From Streptomyces sp. ASQP_92 (lineage in GTDB: Bacteria; Actinomycetota; Actinomycetes; Streptomycetales; Streptomycetaceae): 64,000 nt of DNA. The position numbers were made by a program, and so were the translations under genes. The stretch is taken from NCBI RefSeq assembly GCF_025399895.1, contig NZ_JAODUA010000008.1, positions 224,606 to 288,605 of the forward strand, read 5' to 3'. The notes under the pieces were generated by a model, which saw nothing but the letters and a program-made list of their open reading frames with translations, was not told the DNA's origin and did no database searches. This document shows, piece after piece, positions 1 to 8,752 of the stretch; the first letter of the stretch is position 1, and every line of letters begins with the position of its first letter.

Positions 1-1381
1 GCCCCGCGATCTCGGGCTTCAGCTGCTCCTGCTTGCCGTCGACCGTGAGCCGCAGCGGCTGGTTGGCGCGCTTGCCGAGCGTCTGGTCGAGCTTGGAGAC
101 GGCCGCCTCCTTGGTGCCGCCGCCGATGTCGACACCGAGGACGGTGGTGCCCTTGGGGACCTCGGAGTGGTTCAGGACGAGGCCGGCGCCGTACGCGATG
201 CCGACCAGCGCGACGAGCCCACCGCCGAGCAGCGCCACCTTGGAGCGGCCCTTCTTCTTGGCGGGCGCCGCGGCCGGGGCGGTGCGGCGCGGCGCGTCCG
301 GCGGCTCGGCCTCGTCGGCCCCCGGCCCCGGGGGCGGGGTGAGGGTGGGGCCGCCGGGCCCGGGCGGGAAGGACGAGCCGCGGTGGTCCGGGGGGACGAC
401 CGGGATGCCGCTGGTCAGGGTGTCGCCGGAGACATGGCCGCCGGGCGCCGCCGGGTTGACCGCCGGGTTCGCGAGCGGGTTGCCCACGGAGTGCGTGAGC
501 GGGCTCGGCGCCGGGGGCTGCGGGGTGAGGATCGCGGTGTCGTCGGACAGCGCGGGGGCGGGGCCCTGGCCGCCGGGCGCGAAGGGGTGGCCGCCGCCGG
601 GAGCCTGGAGCGGGTTCTGGCCGAAGCCCATGTCGGCGCCCCGGCGCGGGCCTTCATCAGGGCCGCGTCCCAGGTCGGGCCCCTGCCCGGGCCGTTGGCC
701 GGGGCGCTGGTGGGGGCGCTGGTCGGGGGCCGCGCCGAACAGCGAGCCCTCGTCGGGCCGGGGGCCCGAACCCTGGCCCTGGCCCGGGCGGTTGCCGACC
801 GGCCGCACGGGCAGCGCGGCGTTCCCGGTGACGGGCCCCGTGGTCGGGCCGGACGGCGGGGCGGGGCGTGCCCCGTCCGGGCCGCCGCTTCCCTCCGCGC
901 GGCCCGGCCCGTCGGCGCCGGGGGAACCGGCGCCGGGGCCGTCCGAGAAGTACGGGAGGTCGGGCCGGGGCGTGCCGGACGGCGGGGTCGAAGAGCCGGG
1001 CGCCGCCGGGGACTTGCGCGGGGCGAACCAGTCGCTCGTGGGCCGCCCGTCGGCACCCTGCTCCTCGGGCTCCGCCTCCGGCGCCTCGGGCCGGGGCACC
1101 GAACCGGTGCGCTCGCTCGCCTCGTCCGCGTCGGCCGTCTTGGCGGCCTCGCTCATCGGCGTGCGCATCACGACCGGCGGGATGGGGCGAGAGCCCGGGA
1201 TGTTGATCCGGATCCGCGTCGTCAGCGTGGTCTCGGTCTTGGGCTCGTCCGGTGCGGCAGCGACCTCAGGAGTGTCCTGCCCCGCGGACGACGGGGTTCC
1301 GTACGGCGGGGTGCCCGATGGGTACCCGGCTGCACCCCGACCCTGGGGACCGGAGGACGAACTGTCAGTTTCACGACTCAA
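1..1381 (-). CDS. Membrane-anchored PG_binding_4/VanW-type protein, C-terminus off the left edge
   Basis: The minus-strand frame is open from a TTG start at 1381 to the window edge (about 460 codons), so the C-terminal part is missing. The TTG is preceded by GGGAGAG at an 8-nt spacing. The first ~370 residues are a Pro/Gly/Gln-rich low-complexity tail with GQRPGQ-like repeats. A basic stop (KKKGRSK) and one membrane helix (about residues 382-402) follow. The outside part opens with VPKGTTVLGVDIGG and then a regular helix-strand pattern, which resembles the peptidoglycan-binding domain found in VanW-like proteins (PG_binding_4). This suggests a type II membrane protein working at the cell wall. 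The exact activity is unknown, and any catalytic domain would lie outside the window. Confidence 0.7.
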   Translation of the reverse strand, partial: MSRETDSSSSGPQGRGAAGYPSGTPPYGTPSSAGQDTPEVAAAPDEPKTETTLTTRIRINIPGSRPIPPVVMRTPMSEAAKTADADEASERTGSVPRPEAPEAEPEEQGADGRPTSDWFAPRKSPAAPGSSTPPSGTPRPDLPYFSDGPGAGSPGADGPGRAEGSGGPDGARPAPPSGPTTGPVTGNAALPVRPVGNRPGQGQGSGPRPDEGSLFGAAPDQRPHQRPGQRPGQGPDLGRGPDEGPRRGADMGFGQNPLQAPGGGHPFAPGGQGPAPALSDDTAILTPQPPAPSPLTHSVGNPLANPAVNPAAPGGHVSGDTLTSGIPVVPPDHRGSSFPPGPGGPTLTPPPGPGADEAEPPDAPRRTAPAAAPAKKKGRSKVALLGGGLVALVGIAYGAGLVLNHSEVPKGTTVLGVDIGGGTKEAAVSKLDQTLGKRANQPLRLTVDGKQEQLKPEIAG

Positions 1382-1549
1382 GGCTGGTTCTCTCCCGTTT
1401 GGCTCCGCCACCCGGTCTCGTTCTTGTGGTGCCTCTGTACGGGCGGCTCGGCGGCGCGCACCACCATACTGGCCGCCGTCCTCGCGTACGGGGCGGCCCG
1501 GAGGAGGCGCGCCCCGTCCTCCCCTACTGCGTCGCGGCGCCCTCGCACG

Positions 1550-1957
1550 TCACTCGCCAAGTCGGGCGGCCGGGCCGCCGGGTCGGGTGAATCCGCCGAT
1601 CGTGGCGCAGATCACAGCGGCGAGCATGCCGCCGAGGAGGAAGACGTACGACCCCGCTCCGGCGCCGAACACGAAGTCGCCCTCAGGGCGCGGAGTGGTC
1701 AACAGGACGACGGCGACCAGCCAGCCGGCCGCGGGCGCGCCCACTCCGCCCCGGCCGCCCACCAGTTGCGTACCGCCGTAGAACAGGCCGACGGCTCCGC
1801 CCAGCGCCAGCGCGAGGCCGCCGGGGAACCAGGCGGTCTGCACGAGCGCCCCCGCGACGGCGACGAGCGCGCCGAGGACGACGAGCAGCGCGTACAGCGC
1901 GATACGGGCGGCTGTCCCGCCCGTCCTTGCGTCCTCCATGGCCGTACGTGTACTCAC
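1550..1957 (-). CDS. Small four-helix membrane protein (DUF6113-like)
   Basis: 135 residues with about four hydrophobic helices (roughly residues 18-40, 45-63, 75-90 and 100-122) and no charged catalytic motif. The GTG start at 1957 overlaps the mshB stop (GTGA), so translation is probably coupled to mshB. An internal ATG at residue 7 (MEDAR) is an alternative start. It resembles the uncharacterised DUF6113 membrane proteins that follow mshB in streptomycetes; this family call is from memory. Function unknown. Confidence 0.75.
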   Translation of the reverse strand: MSTRTAMEDARTGGTAARIALYALLVVLGALVAVAGALVQTAWFPGGLALALGGAVGLFYGGTQLVGGRGGVGAPAAGWLVAVVLLTTPRPEGDFVFGAGAGSYVFLLGGMLAAVICATIGGFTRPGGPAARLGE

Positions 1958-2841
1958 TCGCCCACGCCCTCAAACAGGTCGCTCTCGCGACGCCCGGCCG
2001 CAACTCCCGCGACGCCCGCCGCCCGTTGGTAGTACTCGGTGGTGAAGATCGGCTGCCCCAGCCCGTTGGAGAGCGCGAAGTAGGGCCCCTGGACGGTGAT
2101 CTGGGTCGCGTGGGCGCGCATCGCCGCGCTCTTGGCGGCGGCGTAGGCGGTGCCGTCGATCTCTGCCGTGATGTCCGACTCGTCCACGACACCCGGTACG
2201 TCGTCGATGGCGGCGATGCCCGGGAAGTCCGTGTTCGCGGCGCGCAGCGCGTCGAAGGCGCGCTCGGCGACCGGGCGGGGCACCCGGTTCCAGTAGATCT
2301 TCGCCACGGCGTGCGGTTCGCCCAGGTCGCCGCGGTAGCCGGAGTCGGCGGCCAGTTCGGCGGCGCGCATCGCGACCCGGTGGGCCTGGATGTGGTCGGG
2401 ATGGCCGTAGCCGCCGTCCGGGTCGTAGGTGATCAGGACCTGGGGGCGCAGCGAACGGATCACCTCTACGAGGTACCCGGCCGCCTCGTCCACGTCCGTG
2501 TTCCAGAAGGCGCCCGGGCGGTGGTTCTGCTCGACGCCCATCATCCCGGAGTCGCGAAAGCGGCCGGGGCCGCCGAGGAAGCGGTGGTCGGTGACGCCCA
2601 GCTCCCTCATCGCGGCGGCGAGTTCACCGATGCGGTGGGCGCCGAGGCCGCCCTCGCGGTCGGGCGCGAGATGGGCGAGGTCCGGCGGGATGACCTCGCC
2701 CTCCTCACCGAGGGTGCAGGTGACCAGGGCCACGTGCGCGCCCTCGGCCGCGTACTTGGCCATGGTGGCGCCGTTGTTGATCGACTCGTCGTCCGGGTGC
2801 GCGTGCACCAGGAGCAGACGGCGGGCGGGAAGTTCCGACAT
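1954..2841 (-). CDS. mshB: Mycothiol biosynthesis deacetylase MshB
   Basis: 295 residues, the usual length for N-acetyl-1-D-myo-inositol-2-amino-2-deoxy-alpha-D-glucopyranoside deacetylase. This zinc enzyme removes the acetyl group from GlcNAc-Ins in mycothiol synthesis, the actinobacterial substitute for glutathione. The LmbE-like signature AHPDDE is at residues 14-19, giving His15 and Asp18 as metal ligands and Asp17 as probable general base. The third ligand region GHPDH is at 146-150. The protein is cytosolic. It overlaps the following small membrane protein by four bases, so the two form one transcription unit. Confidence 0.95.
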   Translation of the reverse strand: MSELPARRLLLVHAHPDDESINNGATMAKYAAEGAHVALVTCTLGEEGEVIPPDLAHLAPDREGGLGAHRIGELAAAMRELGVTDHRFLGGPGRFRDSGMMGVEQNHRPGAFWNTDVDEAAGYLVEVIRSLRPQVLITYDPDGGYGHPDHIQAHRVAMRAAELAADSGYRGDLGEPHAVAKIYWNRVPRPVAERAFDALRAANTDFPGIAAIDDVPGVVDESDITAEIDGTAYAAAKSAAMRAHATQITVQGPYFALSNGLGQPIFTTEYYQRAAGVAGVAAGRRESDLFEGVGE

Positions 2842-2924
2842 GGGCCCAGCCTACGAGGCCCGGGCCGCCCGGCACCGCCGCCATCCGGTGGCCCGCCGGG
2901 ACGGGGCCCCGCCGTGCTCGCGGG

Positions 2925-3119
2925 TCAGAACTTGATACCGCCGATCATTCCCGCCACGTTGCTGGTCACTTGGCTGATGGTGGGGGCGATGGACGAACTC
3001 GCCAGATAGAAGCCGAGCAGGATGCAGATCGCCGCATGTCCGCCCTTCAGCCCGGATTTCCGGACCAGCAGGAAGACGACGATCGCCAGCAGCACCACCG
3101 CCGAAATCGAGAGTGCCAC
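2925..3119 (-). CDS. Conserved small membrane protein, 64 aa
   Basis: GTG start with an excellent GGAGGTGAAC ribosome site 9 nt upstream. Two predicted helices (residues 3-20 and 30-50) are joined by a short basic loop (RKSGLKGGH), and the peptide ends shortly after TSNVAGMIGG. It is a separate unit: 83 nt separate its stop from the mshB start, and it is divergent from the S9 peptidase. I recognise no named family. The strong ribosome site and GC3-rich codons support a real gene. Confidence 0.7.
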   Translation of the reverse strand: MALSISAVVLLAIVVFLLVRKSGLKGGHAAICILLGFYLASSSIAPTISQVTSNVAGMIGGIKF

Positions 3120-3310
3120 GGCGGTTCACCTCCATCTGTTCCGGTGGTCGGACGGACCCAGCAGCGTGCGTACAGCCAGCGGGTTCATACCCACCGAGCG
3201 CTACGGATCATAACTATCCGTGGGACCGCATTGATCGGGGCACGGGCGCACAAGGGGCGCACGTGACTCGCGCCCGAGCGGGCCGCGGGGCGGGCGGCTA
3301 GGTTCCCCTC

Positions 3311-5470
3311 ATGACGACCACCGCCTCCAGGCACCCAGAGGACCCCCAACAGCTCTCGTTTCCCCGGCACTCGGCACGCACCCAGCGCTTCACCCTCGGT
3401 GCGCCCCGTGCGTTCACCGTGGCGCCGGACGGCGAGCGGATCGTCTTCCTGCGCTCGCCGTCGGGCACCGAACGCAGCAACCAGCTCTGGGTACTCGACC
3501 TGGTGCGCGGGGGTACGGAGCGGATCGCGGCGGACCCCGGCGCCCTGCTCGGCGGCGGCGAGGAGCGGCTCTCGGCGCAGGAGCGGGCGCGGCGCGAGCG
3601 GAGCCGGGAGGGTTCGGCCGGAATCGTCGGCTACGCCACCGACGCGGCCGTGGAACTGGCCGCCTTCGCCCTGTCGGGACGGCTGTTCACCGCTGAGCTG
3701 CGGGCCGGGACCGCTCGCGAACTGCCCGTGCCGGGACCGGTGCTGGACCCCCGGCCCTCCCCCGACGGGCGCCATGTGGCCTATGTGACGCGGGGCGCGC
3801 TGCGGGTCGTGGGGGCCGAGGGCGACGGGGACCGGGCGCTCGCCGAGCCGGAGTCGGCCGAAGTGACGTACGGGCTGGCTGAGTTCATCGCGGCGGAGGA
3901 GATGTCCCGCTCGCGCGGCCACTGGTGGAGCCCCGACTCCGACCGCCTCCTGGTCGCGCGGGCCGACGAGTCCCCGGTGCGGCGCTGGTGGATCGCGGAC
4001 CCGGCCAACCCCGGGCAGGAGCCGGCCCGGGTCGCCTATCCGGCGGCCGGCACGCCCATCCTGTACGCGCTGGACGGCACCCGCACCGAGGTCGTCTGGG
4101 ACCGGGCCCGCCACCCCTATCTCGCCCGGGTGCACTGGTCCCCCGACGGGTCGCCGCTGCTGCTCGTCCAGTCCCGCGACCAGCGCACCCAGCTGCACCT
4201 GGTGGTGGACCCCGCATCCGGCACCACCCGCACCGTGCACGTCGACGAGGACGCCGACTGGCTCGAACTCCTGCCGGGCGTCCCGGCCTGGGCTCCCGAC
4301 GGACGTCTGGTGCGGATCGCCGACGAGGGCGGGGCGCGGGTGCTGGCCGTCGGCGACCGGACCCTGACCGGGCCTCGGCTGCACGTCAGGGCGGTGCTCG
4401 ACATCGGCGGCGACGATGTGCTGATCTCCGCGTCCGCGGGGGCGGAGGCCCCGTCCGGCGCGGCGAGTGCTTCCGAGACCGGCGAGATCCATGTGTACCG
4501 CGTCAATGAGCTGGGTACGGAACGCGTCTCGGACGGCGCCGGAGTCCACTCCGCCGTGCGCTGCGGGGCGGTGACCGTGCTCAGTTCCGCGCGGCCCGAC
4601 CGGCCCGGCGCCGAGGTGCGGGTGCTGCGCGACGGCAAGGAACTGGCCAAGATCGCGTCATATGCCGCCACGCCGGGCCTTTCGGTGCGGCTCCGGCTGA
4701 CCGAAGGGGGCGCACAGCGCATCCCGTGCGCCGTGCTGCTCCCGTCCCACTACCGGGAGTCGGACGGTCCACTGCCGGTACTGATGGATCCGTACGGCGG
4801 CCCCCACGGACAGCGGGTGGTGGCCGCGCACAACGCGCATCTGACCTCCCAGTGGTTCGCCGACCAGGGTTTCGCGGTGGTCGTCGCCGACGGGCGCGGC
4901 ACCCCGGGCCGCTCCCCCGGCTGGGAGAAGGCGATCAGGAACGACTTCACGCTCACCCTGGACGACCAGATCGAGGCGCTGCACGGCCTGGCGGGCACCC
5001 ACCCGCTGGACCTCGGCCGGGTGGCGATGCGGGGCTGGTCGTTCGGCGGCTACCTCTCCGCGCTCGCGGTGCTGCGACGGCCCGACGTGTTCCACGCCGG
5101 GATCGCGGGGGCGCCGGTCACGGACTGGGAGCTGTACGACACGCACTACACGGAGCGCTACCTCGGGACACCGACCGAGAACGCCTCCGCCTATGCCGCC
5201 AACTCCCTTGTTGCCGATGGGCAGTTGGTGCGCCCGGACGCCCCCGGCCCGGACCGCCCCCTGATGGTCATCCATGGCATGGCGGACGACAACGTGGTGG
5301 TGGCCCACACCCTGCGCCTGTCCTCCGCACTCCTGGCGGAGGGCCACCCCCATGAGGTGCTGCCCCTGACGGGCGTGACGCACATGACGCCCCAGGAGCA
5401 GGTGGCCGAGAACCTGCTGCTGCTCCAAGTCGACTTCCTGCGGCGGTCGTTGGGGCTCCCCCGGCCGTAG
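3311..5470 (+). CDS. S9 family prolyl oligopeptidase / dipeptidyl-peptidase IV-like serine peptidase
   Basis: 719 residues without a signal peptide, so probably cytosolic. Residues ~30-430 form the beta-propeller (DPP IV N-terminal region, with several W/SPDG blade motifs). Residues ~470-719 are the alpha/beta-hydrolase domain. The nucleophile motif GWSFGGY places Ser577, HGMADDNV gives Asp659, and GVTHMT gives His691, so the triad is complete. The EE pair in FIAAEEMSR (about residue 195) is the DPP IV-type anchor for the substrate N-terminus, so removal of N-terminal dipeptides is likely. It lies just upstream of an oligopeptide importer, which fits a role in digesting imported peptides. Confidence 0.9.
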   Translation: MTTTASRHPEDPQQLSFPRHSARTQRFTLGAPRAFTVAPDGERIVFLRSPSGTERSNQLWVLDLVRGGTERIAADPGALLGGGEERLSAQERARRERSREGSAGIVGYATDAAVELAAFALSGRLFTAELRAGTARELPVPGPVLDPRPSPDGRHVAYVTRGALRVVGAEGDGDRALAEPESAEVTYGLAEFIAAEEMSRSRGHWWSPDSDRLLVARADESPVRRWWIADPANPGQEPARVAYPAAGTPILYALDGTRTEVVWDRARHPYLARVHWSPDGSPLLLVQSRDQRTQLHLVVDPASGTTRTVHVDEDADWLELLPGVPAWAPDGRLVRIADEGGARVLAVGDRTLTGPRLHVRAVLDIGGDDVLISASAGAEAPSGAASASETGEIHVYRVNELGTERVSDGAGVHSAVRCGAVTVLSSARPDRPGAEVRVLRDGKELAKIASYAATPGLSVRLRLTEGGAQRIPCAVLLPSHYRESDGPLPVLMDPYGGPHGQRVVAAHNAHLTSQWFADQGFAVVVADGRGTPGRSPGWEKAIRNDFTLTLDDQIEALHGLAGTHPLDLGRVAMRGWSFGGYLSALAVLRRPDVFHAGIAGAPVTDWELYDTHYTERYLGTPTENASAYAANSLVADGQLVRPDAPGPDRPLMVIHGMADDNVVVAHTLRLSSALLAEGHPHEVLPLTGVTHMTPQEQVAENLLLLQVDFLRRSLGLPRP

Positions 5471-5499
5471 TCACCACACCCGAACCACACCCGAACCAC

Positions 5500-5534
5500 G
5501 GCCGGCCGGGCCGCCCCAGGGCGCCCGGCCGGCC
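5500..5534 (+). terminator. Hairpin terminator after the S9 peptidase gene
   Basis: Perfect 12-bp stem GGCCGGCCGGGC / GCCCGGCCGGCC with an 11-nt loop, 30 nt after the stop codon. No U-tract follows, as is usual for actinobacterial terminators. Confidence 0.6.
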
Positions 5535-5643
5535 CGCGACACCCCGCGGCCGTACGGTGCTCATCGCGCCCTGTCCGCATATCGGCGCGGCACATGGCGC
5601 ACCGCCCCCGCGTTACGGAAATTGATGGACATTTAGCGCGATA

Positions 5644-5709
5644 TTCCGGATAAGCCGGAAGGCTGTCAAGCACGCCGCCGCACCGAAGAATGAAATCTTG
5701 GGCCAAGAT
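5644..5709 (+). promoter_or_regulatory. Two inverted repeats in the Opp-A leader
   Basis: The 364 nt between the S9 gene and Opp-A hold the terminator above and then an unusually AT-rich leader. Two dyads stand out: TTCCGG-ATAAG-CCGGAA at 5644-5660 and ATCTTGG-G-CCAAGAT at 5695-5709. Both lie 125-190 bp before the first Opp-A start codon, where operators would be expected. No regulator can be assigned from sequence alone, and I see nothing else in the interval. Confidence 0.45.
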
Positions 5710-5834
5710 AACCGATGAGTTCACCCCGGCCCGCGCACACCCCTTGACGCAGAACCGCCGCACCCGTGAATGTTCCGGTCAACAAAAGACACGACGGCGC
5801 TGCGGAATCCTTCCTGCGCGGAGGGCAATGCGAA

Positions 5835-6872
5835 ATGACGAGTTCCACAAGAGCTGCCATGGAGCCCACCGATCCACTTCCCGGAGAGGGCGACACCCCC
5901 GAACCGGCCGACGGTCCCGAAGTAAAGACAAGTGAACTTGTCGGACGTTCCCCGGGACGTCTCGCGTGGATCCGGTTCAGACGCGACAAGGTCGGAATCC
6001 TGTGTGCCTTTACGGTCCTCGGATTCATCTTCGTCGCCCTGGCCGCCCCGCTGATCTCCAAGCTGTACGGCAAAGATCCTTACCAGCTCTACGGGCAGGA
6101 CCGCGGACTGCTGAACAGCTACGGCATTCCGCTCAAGGCCAACGGCGGAATCGACGGCGACTTCTGGTTCGGCCTCGAACCCAAGCTCGGCCGCGACGTG
6201 TTCACGCTGTTGATCTACGGCATCCGGACGTCCCTGCTCATCGCCCTCACGGTCACCGTGATCGCGGTGGTCATCGGGGTCCTGGTGGGGCTGGTGCAGG
6301 GGTACCTGGGCGGCAGGGCCGACTACTTCGTCGGCCGCTTCTCGGACCTGATGCTGTCCTTCCCCCAGCAGTTGTTCTTCATCGCCTTCACCCCGGTGAT
6401 CGTGGCGCTGTTCGTCTCGCCCACCGAGGAGGAACCGGCCTACGTACGGGTGGTGGCGCTGATCCTGGTGCAGCTCATCCTCGGCTGGATGACGATCGGC
6501 CGGCTCATCAGGGCCCAGGTGCTCTCGCTGCGCGAACGCGAGTTCATCGAGGCCGCCCGGCTCAGCGGCGCCTCCGGCTGGCGGATCATCCGCAAGGAGC
6601 TGCTGCCCAACATCTGGTCGACCGTCCTCGTGCAGTCGACCCTGCTGCTCCCGGTCAACGTCACGGCGGAGGCGGGCCTCTCCTACCTCGGCGTCGGGGT
6701 CCACAGCCCCACTCCGGACTGGGGCCTGCTCTTCCAGTCCGGAGCCACGTACTACGACTCCGATCTCACCTTCATGTTCTTCCCCGGCATCGCGATGGTC
6801 GCCTTCGTCGTCGCGTTCAACCTGCTCGGGGATTCGGTCCGGGACGCTCTCGACCCCAAGACCGTGCGCTGA
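5835..6872 (+). CDS. Opp-A: oligopeptide ABC transporter permease (DppC/OppC type)
   Basis: 345 residues from the ATG at 5835, which has GGAGGG about 10 nt upstream; the frame extends further 5' without a better ribosome site. A cytoplasmic N-terminal tail (~45 residues) is followed by six predicted helices. The cytoplasmic loop EAARLSGASGWRIIRKE is the EAA motif that contacts the ATPases. This is a DppC-like inner-membrane channel subunit of a peptide importer. It is the first gene of a five-gene operon whose order (permease-binding protein-permease-ATPase-ATPase) equals bldKABCDE of Streptomyces coelicolor, making it a BldKA candidate. That identity is inferred from order and neighbourhood only. 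Confidence 0.88.
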   Translation: MTSSTRAAMEPTDPLPGEGDTPEPADGPEVKTSELVGRSPGRLAWIRFRRDKVGILCAFTVLGFIFVALAAPLISKLYGKDPYQLYGQDRGLLNSYGIPLKANGGIDGDFWFGLEPKLGRDVFTLLIYGIRTSLLIALTVTVIAVVIGVLVGLVQGYLGGRADYFVGRFSDLMLSFPQQLFFIAFTPVIVALFVSPTEEEPAYVRVVALILVQLILGWMTIGRLIRAQVLSLREREFIEAARLSGASGWRIIRKELLPNIWSTVLVQSTLLLPVNVTAEAGLSYLGVGVHSPTPDWGLLFQSGATYYDSDLTFMFFPGIAMVAFVVAFNLLGDSVRDALDPKTVR

Positions 6873-6901
6873 AGCCCGATCATCCTGACAGGCAGGAACA
6901 C

Positions 6902-8683
6902 ATGAGAATAAACAAGGCGCGCCAGGTTTCCGCGGTCCTCGCGGTCGGGGCTCTGGCGCTGACCGCCGCATGCAGCAGCGGCGGATCGAGTGACGGCGGC
7001 AACGGCCCGGACTCGGGCAAGAAGGCCGCGGTCCAGAACTTCGGCGTGGGCACCAAGGCGGACTCCACCGGTCCCGCCGTCGCGGTCGACGGCGCCAAGG
7101 CCGGTGGCACCGCCTACAGCCTCGACCAGGCCGGCTTCGACTATCTGGACCCGGGCCAGCAGTACGTGAGCGACCAGCTCTCGGTGCAGCTCCTCTACAA
7201 CCGCTCCCTGACCGGCTACAAGATCGACCCGAAGTCCGGCAAGACGATCGTCGTCGGTGACCTCGCCACCGACGCGGGCACGCCCTCCGACGGCTCCAAG
7301 ACCTGGACGTACACCCTCAAGGACGGGGTCAAGTTCGAGGACGGCACGCCGATCACCACGAAGGACGTCAAGTACGGCATCGAGCGGCTCTTCGCGGACT
7401 ACGAGACGCAAGGCCCGCAGTACGTCCAGAAGTGGCTGTACGGGACCGACTACCGCAAGAAGTACGCGGGCCCCTACGACGGCAAGGAGATCCCGGACGC
7501 GCAGATCTCCACGCCGGACGACAAGACGATCGTCTTCCACTTCCTGGCCCCGCACGCGGACACCCCGTACGCGATGGCGATGCCCAACATCTCGCCGGTG
7601 CCCAAGGCCAAGGACGACAAGCAGAAGTACAACAACCACCCGGTCTCCACCGGGCCGTACAAGATCGCGAGCTATCAGCCCGGCAAGTCGCTGTCCTTCG
7701 AGCGCAACACCAACTGGGACCCGAAGACCGACCCCATCCGCAACGCCTACCCCGACAAGTGGGAGTTCCAGCTCGGCATCCAGGAGCCGGGTCTGACCAA
7801 CCGGCTCGCGGCCGACACCGGCACCGACAGGTTCGCCATCAACATGTCGGGTTCGGCGGATCCCTCGAAGATGCAGACGCTGACCTCGGACCCGCAGTAC
7901 AAGGGCCGCACGGTCAACGAGTACCAGCCCTACGTCGAGGTCTTCAACCTCAACACCAAGCGGATCAAGGACCCCAAGGTCCGCCAGGCGCTGGTCTACG
8001 CCTTCCCGATGACCCAGGTCCAGCAGGCCTTCGGCGGCGCCGCGCAGGGTGACCTCGGCACCACGCTGCTGAGCCCGACCGTGGCCGGCTGGAAGAAGTT
8101 CGACCCGTTCGGCAAGCTCGCCAAGCCCATGGGCGACCCGGAGAAGTCCCTTCAGCTCCTCAAGGACGCCGGGGTGAGCACCCCGTACAAGATCTCGCTG
8201 GCCTACGCCAACACCCCGCGCTGGGACACGGTCACGCTGACCATCCAGAAGGCGCTGGAGAAGGCCGGGTTCAAGGTCGAGCGCAAGGCCATCGACCCGA
8301 CGTCGTACTACACCGTGGTGGGCAAGGTGGACACCCCGTACGACATGTACCGCACCGGCTGGGGCGCCGACTGGCCCAACGGCTCCACCGTCGTGCCGCC
8401 CACGATGGACGGGCGCAATCTGGCGGACGGCACCAACAACTACTCGTTCCTGAACGACCCGAAGGTCAACTCCGAGATCGACCGCATCAACCAGATCACG
8501 GACCTGCCGCAGCAGGCGGCCGCGTGGGAGCAGCTCTCCGAGTACGTGCTCCAGACGGACACCTCGCAGCTTCCGTTCATCTTCGACAAGTACTTCAACC
8601 TGCACGGATCCGGCCTCGGCGGTGTCACCTACAACCAGGTCTACGGGACGATCAACCCGAACTCGGTCTTCGTGAAGCAGTAG
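6902..8683 (+). CDS. Opp-A: oligopeptide-binding lipoprotein (SBP family 5)
   Basis: 593 residues from the ATG at 6902; AGGAACAC precedes it, 29 nt after the permease stop. The signal peptide ends in the lipobox LTAAC (Cys24), so the mature protein is lipid-anchored outside the membrane. The rest has the two-lobe family 5 solute-binding pattern: an early YNRSLTGY segment, a WTYTLKDGVKFEDG core and a FHFLAPHAD region. It should capture peptides for the flanking permeases. By position it would be the BldKB equivalent, the receptor of an extracellular differentiation signal in S. coelicolor, but this needs an orthology test. A strong hairpin follows the gene. Confidence 0.9.
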   Translation: MRINKARQVSAVLAVGALALTAACSSGGSSDGGNGPDSGKKAAVQNFGVGTKADSTGPAVAVDGAKAGGTAYSLDQAGFDYLDPGQQYVSDQLSVQLLYNRSLTGYKIDPKSGKTIVVGDLATDAGTPSDGSKTWTYTLKDGVKFEDGTPITTKDVKYGIERLFADYETQGPQYVQKWLYGTDYRKKYAGPYDGKEIPDAQISTPDDKTIVFHFLAPHADTPYAMAMPNISPVPKAKDDKQKYNNHPVSTGPYKIASYQPGKSLSFERNTNWDPKTDPIRNAYPDKWEFQLGIQEPGLTNRLAADTGTDRFAINMSGSADPSKMQTLTSDPQYKGRTVNEYQPYVEVFNLNTKRIKDPKVRQALVYAFPMTQVQQAFGGAAQGDLGTTLLSPTVAGWKKFDPFGKLAKPMGDPEKSLQLLKDAGVSTPYKISLAYANTPRWDTVTLTIQKALEKAGFKVERKAIDPTSYYTVVGKVDTPYDMYRTGWGADWPNGSTVVPPTMDGRNLADGTNNYSFLNDPKVNSEIDRINQITDLPQQAAAWEQLSEYVLQTDTSQLPFIFDKYFNLHGSGLGGVTYNQVYGTINPNSVFVKQ

Positions 8684-8694
8684 CACGTACGGCT

Positions 8695-8729
8695 CGGTTT
8701 CCCCGGCCCCGAACGGGCCGGGGAAACCG
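8695..8729 (+). terminator. Intra-operon hairpin after the Opp-A binding-protein gene
   Basis: Perfect 15-bp stem (CGGTTTCCCCGGCCC and its complement) with a CGAAC loop, between the binding protein and the second permease. It probably limits read-through or protects the upstream mRNA, so that binding protein exceeds permease. Equivalent hairpins occur at the same place in the other two importer operons. Confidence 0.65.
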
Positions 8730-8752
8730 CATAGCGACGGAAGAGCCATCCC

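Noticed and set aside
33..2032. Plus-strand frames in the first 2 kb.
   Set aside because: They are antisense to the PG-binding protein and DUF6113-like genes; the minus-strand reading has a membrane helix and a recognisable domain.
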